Assembly: GCF_937858865.1 (NCBI RefSeq)
Contig: NZ_CALLYO010000585.1
Span: forward strand, 1-5,210
Direction: 5' to 3'
Length of the DNA stretch: 5,210 bases
Source of the DNA: an uncultured Amaricoccus sp.
GTDB lineage: Bacteria > Pseudomonadota > Alphaproteobacteria > Rhodobacterales > Rhodobacteraceae
Part shown: one piece after another, positions 1-4,688 of the stretch
Position numbering within the stretch: position 1 is the first letter of the stretch
How the letters are laid out: each line of letters opens with the position of its first letter
Made by a program: the position numbers and the translations under genes
The notes under the pieces: model-generated
The model's input: the letters and a program-made list of their open reading frames with translations, nothing else
Told to the model about the DNA's origin: nothing
The model's database searches: none

Positions 1-155
1 CCGGGGCGCCCGAAGCCCCGGTCCCGCGGCTCGGCCTCGCCCTGCCGTCCGACGCCATTCTCGGCAGGGCCGAGGGCCGGGTGCATCTGTCCGGCCGTCC
101 GGCCCGGGGAATGCGCTTCGCGCTGGTCCGGGGCGGGCTGGGCGATTGCCGCTGA
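1..155 (+). CDS. C-terminal fragment of an unrecognised protein
   Basis: An open frame enters from the left edge (first full codon at 3) and stops at TGA 153-155, giving 50 visible residues. Nearly every third codon position is G or C, matching the real genes of this window, which is the main reason to call it coding. The tail is rich in Gly, Ala, Pro, Leu and Arg and ends GGLGDCR. I see no recognisable motif, membrane segment or repeat, so no function is proposed. About 110 bp separate its stop from the ccdA start, and an AT-richer promoter-like stretch lies between, so it is probably not co-transcribed with the toxin-antitoxin pair. It could be a spurious frame, because GC-rich DNA often stays open by chance. 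Confidence 0.42.
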   Translation, partial: GAPEAPVPRLGLALPSDAILGRAEGRVHLSGRPARGMRFALVRGGLGDCR

Positions 156-204
156 GTGCGGCGCGAGCCTCGTCGCCGCCGCCAACGTCGCCATATGCCC
201 GTAC

Positions 205-231
205 TTGATCCAGATAGGTTGGCGGTATAAA
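205..231 (+). promoter_or_regulatory. Candidate promoter of the ccdAB operon
   Basis: The stretch from about 190 to 250 is clearly more AT-rich than its surroundings and lies just upstream of ccdA. TTGATC (205-210) resembles a -35 box and TATAAA (226-231) a -10 box. The 15-bp spacer is shorter than ideal. Transcription would start near 238, leaving a leader of about 30 nt. An 8-bp inverted repeat, CCGCCAAC at 179-186 and GTTGGCGG at 218-225, brackets the -35 region; it may be chance in GC-rich DNA. The assignment rests on composition and position. Confidence 0.35.
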
Positions 232-242
232 ATGGTGGTATA
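221..242 (+). promoter_or_regulatory. Tandem GGYGGTATA repeats, possible CcdA operator
   Basis: GGCGGTATA (221-229) and GGTGGTATA (234-242) match at 8 of 9 positions and start 13 bp apart. They overlap the putative -10 box and transcription start of the ccdAB operon. Antitoxins with a ribbon-helix-helix N-terminus, such as CcdA, commonly autoregulate their operon by binding repeated sites over its promoter, so these repeats are a reasonable operator candidate. That role is inferred from position and family behaviour only. Confidence 0.35.
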
Positions 243-267
243 GTGATTGAGCATCGACGGGGCATCC

Positions 268-522
268 ATGTCGGCGGCTACAAAACGGAAGACGTCCGTC
301 ACCATCGATGCGGCGGCGCTCGATGCCGCCCATGATCTCGGCATCAACGTCTCCGCAGTGGCCGATGCGGCCCTCCAGAATGCGGTCGCCCAGGCCCGGC
401 GCAGCAAGTGGCTCGACGAGAATGCCGATGCATTCGCCAGGCAGGCCGAGTGGCACGAGCGCAACGGACATCCGCTCGCCGAGATTCTCGCCTCCCCCGG
501 AACGGCGTCGTGGAGCGCCTGA
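268..522 (+). CDS. ccdA: CcdA-family type II antitoxin
   Basis: Predicted 84-residue antitoxin of a CcdA/CcdB toxin-antitoxin module. It would neutralise the downstream CcdB toxin and probably repress its own operon. Residues 8-42 fit the CcdA ribbon-helix-helix DNA-binding domain: a beta strand (KTSVTID), then two helices with the family pattern LGINVSAVADAALQNAV. Residues 43-73 (RRSKWLDENADAF...WHERNGHPLAE) match the flexible C-terminal segment of F-plasmid CcdA (ERWKAENQEGM...FIEMNGSFADE), which wraps around CcdB. ATG 268 is preferred because ACGGGG (257-262) sits 5 nt upstream. An upstream TTG at 247 would add seven residues outside the conserved domain. The gene overlaps ccdB by 13 bp, which implies translational coupling. 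The last ~10 residues differ from plasmid CcdA, which ends in NRDW. Confidence 0.9.
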   Translation: MSAATKRKTSVTIDAAALDAAHDLGINVSAVADAALQNAVAQARRSKWLDENADAFARQAEWHERNGHPLAEILASPGTASWSA

Positions 523-800
523 GGCGCTTCGACATCGCCGAATACCGCCGCGTGACGATGGTCGTCGTCGAAAGCGACCTGCTTCCGCCGGATCCCGCGG
601 TCGTCGTCATTCCCCTCCTTCCGGACTATCCGGTCGTCCGATACCTGAACCCCGAGATCCGGCACGGCGGGCAGCGCCTTGTCCTGGCGACGCGCCTGAT
701 CGCGGCGGTTCGCGGATCGAGCCTGCGCCGCGCGGGAAGTGCGGCGGACCAGGGTGACGAGATCACCAGGGCGATCGACATCCTGATGGGTGGCGTATGA
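510..800 (+). CDS. ccdB: CcdB-family type II toxin (gyrase-poison family)
   Basis: Predicted 96-residue CcdB-like toxin; the family poisons or inhibits DNA gyrase, and F-plasmid CcdB has 101 residues. Shared features are the first strand (RRFDIAEY), VVVESDLL at 18-25 (FVDVQSDII in F CcdB), VVIPL at 32-36 (MVIPL), the L-P/I-H-strand region at 46-61 (LNPEIRHGGQRLVLAT), and the C-terminal helix GDEITRAIDILMGGV at 82-96 (ENDIKNAINLMFWGI). The start is GTG 510, inside the 3' end of ccdA. A partial ribosome-binding site, GGAA (499-502), lies 7 nt upstream, so translation is probably coupled to ccdA. The protein ends GGV where F CcdB has Trp-Gly-Ile, so the tryptophan important for gyrase poisoning there is missing. 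Toxicity and target are therefore not assured. The family assignment is strong because the adjacent ccdA matches too. Confidence 0.88.
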   Translation: MERLRRFDIAEYRRVTMVVVESDLLPPDPAVVVIPLLPDYPVVRYLNPEIRHGGQRLVLATRLIAAVRGSSLRRAGSAADQGDEITRAIDILMGGV

Positions 801-849
801 CCGCCGGCTCCGATCGCGATCCCGTATGTCGCGACGAACGGAATGCGGC

Positions 850-868
850 GACCGCGACGCCCGCGGTC
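850..868. terminator. Weak hairpin between convergent genes
   Basis: GACCGCG (850-856) and CGCGGTC (862-868) form a perfect 7-bp stem with a 5-nt loop, in the 69-bp gap between the convergent ccdB and L,D-transpeptidase genes. On the plus strand it is followed only by a short TT, with no real T tract. It may help end ccdAB transcription, but such stems are common in DNA of this composition. Confidence 0.22.
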
Positions 869-869
869 T

Positions 870-1529
870 TCAGCCGCGGATGACCACCCGGTCGCGCGGG
901 GTCCAGCGCCGCAGGATCCAGGCGAGATCCTCGGGGCGGAAGGCGACGCAACCCGCCGTCGGGTGGCGCGGGCGGCGCCAGACGTGCAGGAAGATCGCGC
1001 TCCCCCGCCCGGGCACCGGCGGGTGCCGGTTCCAGTCGAGCACCGCCACGAGGTCGTACATGCGATCGGGCCGGCGCAACGCCTCGTGGCCGAAGCGGCG
1101 CGGCCGCAGCACCGGGTGGTTGTAGTCGGGATCGGCCGGATCGTCCGACCAGCCGTCGCGCGGGCCGATGGCGTGGGTGGGTAGGAGCGTCGCCGGAGTG
1201 CCGGCGGCGCGGCGGTCCGGGCGGCGGAGCACCGCCTCGATGCGGTGGCGGCCGGCCGGCGTGATCCTATCGCCCTCGGCGCGCTTCTCGCCGATCCCGC
1301 CCCCGCCGATGGCGCAGGGAAAGATGCGGCCGCGGAAGCGCGCGCCCCAGGGGCCGACGACGAGATCGGCGCCGAAAAGGCTGCGCCCTCCCCACCTGTC
1401 CCGCCCGAGGCCCCTGCCTCGGGCAGTGCCCGCCTCGCCCCCAGGCGGGCGCTTCTCGCCCGCCGGGTCGGGCGCTGCCCTCTTCGCCTTGGACCAGCGC
1501 CCCCTGCAGAGTCCCGCCGGCGGCATCAT
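870..1529 (-). CDS. L,D-transpeptidase (YkuD-like, COG3786 type)
   Basis: Predicted peptidoglycan-modifying L,D-transpeptidase; the family uses a catalytic cysteine to make 3-3 cross-links or attach proteins to the wall. With ATG 1529 it has 219 residues. The recognisable domain is about residues 54-219: GPWGARFRGR at 59-68, the glycine-rich GGGGIG, EGDRITPAGRH at 85-95, an aromatic/acidic middle region (MYDLVAVLDWN at 157-167), then His182 in IFLHVW and the nucleophile Cys194 in TAGCVAF. This TxGC form replaces the more usual S-H-G-C. Residues 1-53 look non-native: Arg/Gly/Pro-rich, with unusual AGG codons and strong DNA hairpins. No in-frame ATG, GTG or TTG lies closer to the domain. ATG 1529 begins one base after the ribA stop (an alternative ATG is at 1526), suggesting coupling, though no good ribosome-binding site is visible. 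No signal peptide is apparent. The family call is firm; the start is not. Confidence 0.8.
   Translation of the reverse strand: MMPPAGLCRGRWSKAKRAAPDPAGEKRPPGGEAGTARGRGLGRDRWGGRSLFGADLVVGPWGARFRGRIFPCAIGGGGIGEKRAEGDRITPAGRHRIEAVLRRPDRRAAGTPATLLPTHAIGPRDGWSDDPADPDYNHPVLRPRRFGHEALRRPDRMYDLVAVLDWNRHPPVPGRGSAIFLHVWRRPRHPTAGCVAFRPEDLAWILRRWTPRDRVVIRG
1403..1424. repeat. Perfect 9-bp stem with tetraloop
   Basis: GCCCGAGGC (1403-1411) and GCCTCGGGC (1416-1424) form a perfect 9-bp stem around a 4-nt loop. It lies about 107 bp after the ribA stop in the direction of transcription. No T tract follows on the minus strand, so it is not a classical intrinsic terminator. It may stall polymerase, stabilise the ribA mRNA end, or belong to a dispersed palindromic repeat family. 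If the L,D-transpeptidase really starts at 1529, this hairpin lies inside its coding region, which is unlikely for normal protein sequence. Confidence 0.5.
1428..1464. repeat. Two overlapping, mutually exclusive hairpins
   Basis: GCCCGCCT (1428-1435) pairs perfectly with AGGCGGGC (1443-1450), loop 7 nt. GGCGGGCG (1444-1451) pairs perfectly with CGCCCGCC (1457-1464), loop 5 nt. The two share the 1444-1450 strand, so only one can form at a time. With the adjacent stem at 1403-1424 they make a compact block of three palindromes just after ribA. This suggests an intergenic repeat or transcript-end structure. No T tract or anti-terminator partner can be identified. Confidence 0.45.
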
Positions 1530-1530
1530 G

Positions 1531-2601
1531 TCAGAGCAGGTGCCCGCTCTTCGCGGCCTTGGTGTCGAGGTAGCGGCTGTTGAACGGCGTCCGCCCGACA
1601 CGGAGCGGCACCCGCTCGACCACCTCGAGGCCGCAGCCCTGCATCATCGCCACCTTGCGCGGGTTGTTGGTCATCAGCCGGACGCGGGAGAAGCCGAGCT
1701 CCTTCAGGATGTTGGCGCCGATGCGGAAGTCGCGCTCGTCGTCCTCGAACCCCAGCCGGTGGTTGGCCTCCACCGTGTCGAAGCCCTGGTCCTGCAGCGC
1801 ATAGGCGCGCATCTTGTTGGCGAGCCCGATCCCCCGCCCCTCCTGGTTGAGATAGAGCAGGACGCCGGCGCCAGCCGCGCCGATCTGCGCCAGCGCGGCG
1901 TCGAGCTGCGCCCCGCAGTCGCACTTGAGGCTGCCGATGAGATCGCCGGTGAAGCAGGCCGAATGCAGCCGGCAGAGCACCGGGGCCGCGCGGTCGGGCG
2001 CGCCGATCTCGACGGCGTAATGCTCCTCGGCGCCGTCGAGCGGACGGAAGACCCGGACCTTGCCTGCCTCCGACGCCCGGAGCGGCACCCGCGCCGCCGC
2101 GATCTCCTGCAACTCCGCCGAGCCGCCGAGCGCCACCTCGCCGACCTCGAGCGCCGTCAGCCCCTCGGGTGCCGCCCCCGCGACCGGCACCACCAGCGCC
2201 GCCGGCAGGAGATGCGCCTGCTTGCAGAGCGCGATCGCCGCCCGGTGCAGCGCCGCGCTGCCGCCGCGCCGGGCGATGTAGGGCCCCTTCATCGGCCAGT
2301 CGAGATCGGCCGAGGGGTCGGCCGTCGCCTGCACCCAGGCGAGCCCGGCATCGGCCGGCAGCGCCACCCGCGCCACGTCGCCGTCGTAGGCGCGCGCCTT
2401 CAGCGTCGCCGCCCGCCGCTCGGTCAGCGCCACGTCGACCGGCCCGAGGGCGCGCAGGTCGGCGAGCCGCGCCGCGGTCGCGCTCTCCGCCGCGAGCGCC
2501 AGCGCCGCGCCGCCCTCGCCGCGCAGCACCACCGGCAGCCCCATGCGCAGGTCCGACCGGGCCCGGGCGAGCCGCTCCAGCGATGTGAGGCCGAGCGCCA
2601 T
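1531..2601 (-). CDS. ribA: GTP cyclohydrolase II with degenerate RibB-like N-terminal half
   Basis: Predicted 356-residue enzyme that opens GTP to 2,5-diamino-6-ribosylamino-4(3H)-pyrimidinone 5'-phosphate, the first committed step of riboflavin synthesis. The C-terminal half (about 175-356) is a complete GTP cyclohydrolase II domain. It has [10 protein letters not shown] at 211-220, the zinc cysteines Cys216, Cys227 and Cys229 ([10 protein letters not shown]), Tyr250 before [21 protein letters not shown] at 281-292 with the catalytic-type Arg290, and LMTNNPRK at 309-316. The N-terminal half (1-170) has the outline of a 3,4-dihydroxy-2-butanone-4-phosphate synthase but lacks its acidic DDxDRENEGD active-site loop; [20 protein letters not shown] stands there instead. 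It is therefore probably monofunctional. Start ATG 2601 has AAGGGA 6 nt upstream. No FMN riboswitch is visible in the leader present here. Confidence 0.95.
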   Translation of the reverse strand: MALGLTSLERLARARSDLRMGLPVVLRGEGGAALALAAESATAARLADLRALGPVDVALTERRAATLKARAYDGDVARVALPADAGLAWVQATADPSADLDWPMKGPYIARRGGSAALHRAAIALCKQAHLLPAALVVPVAGAAPEGLTALEVGEVALGGSAELQEIAAARVPLRASEAGKVRVFRPLDGAEEHYAVEIGAPDRAAPVLCRLHSACFTGDLIGSLKCDCGAQLDAALAQIGAAGAGVLLYLNQEGRGIGLANKMRAYALQDQGFDTVEANHRLGFEDDERDFRIGANILKELGFSRVRLMTNNPRKVAMMQGCGLEVVERVPLRVGRTPFNSRYLDTKAAKSGHLL

Positions 2602-2737
2602 GCGATGTCCCTTCCCGCTGTTCCGGCCGGCATTCGATGACGGTTCTGAAACATTTGCCGCCGCCCGGACACACTGCCGTGAGCCTCCGACGAGAAATAT
2701 TGCGACGGACGTAGGAAACCAACAGGTCGATGACGAA

Positions 2738-2743
2738 AAGGAG
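2738..2743 (+). promoter_or_regulatory. Ribosome-binding site fixing the response-regulator start
   Basis: AAGGAG lies 7 nt before ATG 2751. An in-frame ATG at 2730 has no such site and would add seven non-conserved residues (MTKRRAV) before the receiver domain, so 2751 is the preferred start. Confidence 0.75.
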
Positions 2744-2750
2744 AGCAGTG

Positions 2751-3437
2751 ATGGCCGTGGTGAAGAAGATCCTCCTGGTGGACGACGATCCCGACCTGCG
2801 CGAGGCGCTGGCGGACCAGCTGGTGATGACCGAGGAGTTCGACGTCTTCGAGGCGGGCGACGGCGAGGGCGGCATCGCCCGCGCCAGGGAGCAGCACTAC
2901 GACCTCGTCATCCTCGACGTCGGCCTGCCCGACATGGACGGCCGCGAGCTCTGCCGCCTGCTGCGCAAGGAGGGGGTGAAGTGCCCGATCCTGATGCTGA
3001 CCGGCCACGCCACCGACAGCGACCAGATCCAGGGCCTCGACGCCGGCGCCAACGACTATATCGCCAAGCCCTTCAAGCTGCCGGTGCTGCTGGCGCGCAT
3101 CCGCGCCCAGCTCCGCCAGCACGAGCAGTCCGAGGACGCCGTGTTCGGCGTCGGCCCCTACAGCTTCCGCCCGGCGGCGAAGCTCCTGCTCGACGAGGCG
3201 GACAGGAAGATCCGCCTGACCGAGAAGGAGACCAACATCCTGAAGTACCTCTACCGCGCGGGCGCCGGCGTGGTGCCGCGCGACGAGCTGCTGCACGAGG
3301 TCTGGGGCTACAACGCCGGCGTCACCACCCACACGCTCGAGACCCACATCTACCGCCTGCGGCAGAAGATCGAGCCCGATCCGGGCAACGCGAGGATCCT
3401 CGTCACCGAGCCCGGCGGCTACCGGCTCGTCCCCTGA
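2751..3437 (+). CDS. OmpR/PhoB-family response regulator, possibly CenR-like
   Basis: Predicted 228-residue two-component transcription factor in the cytoplasm. Residues 5-122 form a complete receiver domain: acidic pocket Asp11/Asp12 (LLVDDDPD), phospho-acceptor Asp56 (VILDVGLPD), switch Thr84 (LMLTGH), Tyr103 and Lys106 (NDYIAKPF). Residues about 135-226 form the winged-helix DNA-binding domain, with [16 protein letters not shown] at 155-170, the recognition region [20 protein letters not shown] at 186-205, and the wing [12 protein letters not shown]. All phosphorylation residues are present, so it should respond to a kinase, but none is encoded in this window. The overall sequence resembles the alphaproteobacterial regulator CenR (envelope/division control). 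That link is from memory of the family and needs a search, so no symbol is assigned. It diverges from ribA, and its 3' end overlaps marR by 19 bp. Confidence 0.93.
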   Translation: MAVVKKILLVDDDPDLREALADQLVMTEEFDVFEAGDGEGGIARAREQHYDLVILDVGLPDMDGRELCRLLRKEGVKCPILMLTGHATDSDQIQGLDAGANDYIAKPFKLPVLLARIRAQLRQHEQSEDAVFGVGPYSFRPAAKLLLDEADRKIRLTEKETNILKYLYRAGAGVVPRDELLHEVWGYNAGVTTHTLETHIYRLRQKIEPDPGNARILVTEPGGYRLVP

Positions 3438-3883
3438 CCGGCTGACAGCGCCGCCAGCGCATCCCGGAGGCCGCCCCCGGCGGCCGCCACCTCCGCGTCC
3501 ACCTCGGCGTGCACCTCGCGCCAGACCGGCACCGCCTGCGCCAGGACCGCACGCCCGGCGTCGGTCAGCGCCAGCCGCCGGCTGCGCCGGTCCTCTCCCG
3601 GCTCCGAGCGCACCAGCCCGCGCCGCTCGAGCGGCTTCAGCGCCGCGGTCAGCGTGGTGCGGTCCATCGCCAGCACCGCCGCCACCGCTCCCATCGCCGG
3701 CGGCTCCGGCCGGTTGAGCGCGTTGAGCAGCGAGAACTGCCCGCTGGTCAGCCCGAGCGGCCGGAAGGCGGCGTCGAACCGCCGCGCCAGCGCCCGCGCC
3801 GCCCGCTGCGCGTGCAGGCAGAGGCAGCGGTCGCGGATCTCGAGCGTCGTGGCGTGGGAGGCGTCGGGAACCGGCTTTGACAT
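3419..3883 (-). CDS. MarR-family transcriptional regulator
   Basis: Predicted 154-residue DNA-binding repressor of the MarR family. The core at about 40-115 shows the winged-helix pattern: LGLTSGQFSLLNAL at 44-56, the recognition helix MDRTTLTAALKPLERRGLV at 73-91, and the wing with its typical EDRRSRRLALTDAG at 97-110. N- and C-terminal helices would form the dimer interface. Cys20 and Cys22 (RCLCLHAQRAAR) sit in the first helix, close to where OhrR-type MarR proteins carry their reactive cysteine, so thiol or peroxide sensing is possible but inferred. The gene diverges from the DUF899 gene across a perfect palindrome and probably represses both. There is no ribosome-binding site before ATG 3883, and a good -10 box predicts transcription starting at or next to the ATG, so the mRNA may be leaderless. 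The TAG stop lies inside the end of the response-regulator gene. Confidence 0.92.
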   Translation of the reverse strand: MSKPVPDASHATTLEIRDRCLCLHAQRAARALARRFDAAFRPLGLTSGQFSLLNALNRPEPPAMGAVAAVLAMDRTTLTAALKPLERRGLVRSEPGEDRRSRRLALTDAGRAVLAQAVPVWREVHAEVDAEVAAAGGGLRDALAALSAGQGTSR

Positions 3884-3905
3884 GCCGGCATTATGTTGAT
3901 ATCAA
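3877..3905 (+). promoter_or_regulatory. Promoter of the DUF899 gene
   Basis: A perfect -35 consensus, TTGACA (3877-3882), is followed after exactly 17 bp by TATCAA (3900-3905; 4 of 6 match TATAAT). Transcription would begin near 3912, about 30 nt before the DUF899 start codon. The -35 box overlaps the start codon of the divergent marR gene, and the -10 box lies in the right half of the 18-bp palindrome, so a bound repressor would block it directly. Confidence 0.6.
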
Positions 3906-3918
3906 CATACCCGCTCAA
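3890..3918 (-). promoter_or_regulatory. Promoter of marR, predicted leaderless
   Basis: On the minus strand TTGAGC (3918-3913) is separated by 17 bp from CATAAT (3895-3890; 5 of 6 match TATAAT). Transcription would start at about 3882-3884, on or next to the marR ATG (3883). The -10 overlaps the left edge of the palindrome, and the two divergent promoters are interleaved so that one operator covers both. The assignment rests on consensus matching. Confidence 0.5.
3892..3909. promoter_or_regulatory. Perfect 18-bp palindrome, probable MarR operator
   Basis: TATGTTGATATCAACATA is perfectly self-complementary and AT-rich (5 G/C of 18) in an otherwise very GC-rich window. It lies in the 58-bp gap between marR and the DUF899 gene and overlaps both predicted -10 boxes. 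MarR dimers bind palindromes of this length with two recognition helices, and inward-facing TTGA/TCAA half-sites are common for the family. Binding by the adjacent MarR protein is inferred from this arrangement. Confidence 0.8.
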
Positions 3919-3941
3919 GCGGAATCGCGAAGGAGACGCCG

Positions 3942-4640
3942 ATGACCCGCCAGGAGAAGCTCGTGCCCGCCGAGGCGCTCGCCGCCAGGAACACCGCCCA
4001 CCTCCCGAACGAAAGTCCCGAATACCGCGCCGCCCGCAACGCGCTCCTCGTCCAGGAGATCGAGTCCCGCCGCGTCGCCGAGCGGGCGGCCGAGCTCCGC
4101 CGCCGGCTCCCGCCGGGCGGGGCGGTGCCCGAGGACTACCGCTTCACCGGCGAGGAAGGGCCGGTCACCCTCTCCGGGCTCTTCGGCGGGCACGACACCC
4201 TCGTCATCTACAGCTACATGTTCGGGCCAGAGCGCAAGGCGCCCTGCCCGATGTGCACCTCCTTCATGGGCTCCTTCGCCACCAAGATCGCCGACGTCCG
4301 CCAGCGCGTCGCCATCGCCTTCACCGCCCGCTCCCCGATCGAGCGGCTCGTCGAGGCCAAGCGCGCCCGCGGCTGGACCGACATCCCGGTCTATTCCGAC
4401 GGCGAAGGCGCCTTCACCCGCGCCTACGTCAGCGCCGAGGACGCCGACATGCCCGGCCTCACCGTCTTCACCCGCAGGGACGGCATCGTCCGCCACTTCT
4501 GGAGCAGCGAGATCTCGGGCGACATGGCCGATCCCGGCCAGGACCCGCGCGGCCAGCCCGAGATGGACCCGCTCTGGCTCCTCCTCGACACCACCCCCGG
4601 CGGGCGCGGGACGGACTGGTACCCGAAGCTCGCCTACTGA
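3942..4640 (+). CDS. DUF899-family thioredoxin-like protein
   Basis: Predicted 232-residue protein of the DUF899/COG4312 family, described as predicted dithiol-disulfide oxidoreductases with a thioredoxin-like fold. No substrate is established. Visible features are an N-terminal charged helical segment (KLVPAEALAAR... to about 56), a family-like YRFTGEEGPVTLSGLFGG region at 66-83, LVIYSYMFGPE at 87-97, the CxxC-type motif PCPMC with Cys102 and Cys105 followed by TSFMG, VAIAFTARSP at 123-132, and the closing signature DWYPKLAY at 225-232. The length is normal for the family. Start ATG 3942 has AAGGAG 6 nt upstream. No signal peptide is seen, so it is probably cytoplasmic. It has its own promoter covered by the MarR operator and is likely induced when MarR is released. 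The redox role is inferred from the CxxC motif and family annotation. Confidence 0.92.
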   Translation: MTRQEKLVPAEALAARNTAHLPNESPEYRAARNALLVQEIESRRVAERAAELRRRLPPGGAVPEDYRFTGEEGPVTLSGLFGGHDTLVIYSYMFGPERKAPCPMCTSFMGSFATKIADVRQRVAIAFTARSPIERLVEAKRARGWTDIPVYSDGEGAFTRAYVSAEDADMPGLTVFTRRDGIVRHFWSSEISGDMADPGQDPRGQPEMDPLWLLLDTTPGGRGTDWYPKLAY

Positions 4641-4643
4641 TAC

Positions 4644-4659
4644 GAGGCGATATCGCCTC
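4644..4659. repeat. Perfect 16-bp palindrome after the DUF899 gene
   Basis: GAGGCGATATCGCCTC is perfectly self-complementary and begins 4 bp after the DUF899 stop codon, in the 48-bp gap before the convergent oxidoreductase gene. As RNA it folds into a 6-bp stem with an ATAT loop on either strand. No T tract follows on either strand, so intrinsic termination would be weak. It could be a bidirectional transcript-end structure or a protein-binding site. Its centre, GATATC, matches the centre of the upstream operator, but the flanks differ. Confidence 0.4.
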
Positions 4660-4688
4660 AACGATACCTGATTCCGGTAGGCGTAGGT

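Noticed and set aside
247..267. TTG start giving a seven-residue longer CcdA
   Set aside because: The added residues are outside the conserved domain, while ATG 268 has a ribosome-binding site at a suitable distance.
1168..2640. Long plus-strand open frame of 490 codons
   Set aside because: It lies opposite ribA and the L,D-transpeptidase gene, its translation is Arg/Pro/His-rich without any family motif, and the minus-strand product is a complete, unmistakable RibA.
2602..2750. FMN riboswitch or clear divergent promoters between ribA and the response regulator
   Set aside because: None of the conserved RFN-element blocks can be seen and the gap is short. AT-richer patches such as AAATATT near 2695 lack a well-spaced -35 partner, so nothing beyond the two ribosome-binding sites is supported.
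2424..3347. Minus-strand open frame of 307 codons across the ribA-regulator gap
   Set aside because: It is antisense to the response regulator and overlaps the ribA start. The translation is low-complexity (Val/Leu/Gly/Gln-rich) with no domain signature.
3466..3494. Strong hairpin GGCCGCC-CCC-GGCGGCC about 30 bp after the response-regulator stop
   Set aside because: It lies inside marR codons for an Ala/Gly-rich segment, has no T tract, and such stems are expected in this composition. It could be a terminator, but the evidence is too weak to annotate.
3915..4661. Minus-strand open frame of 248 codons opposite the DUF899 gene
   Set aside because: The plus-strand DUF899 product has a full set of family motifs and a strong ribosome-binding site. 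The antisense frame is Gly/Ala/Val-rich and featureless.
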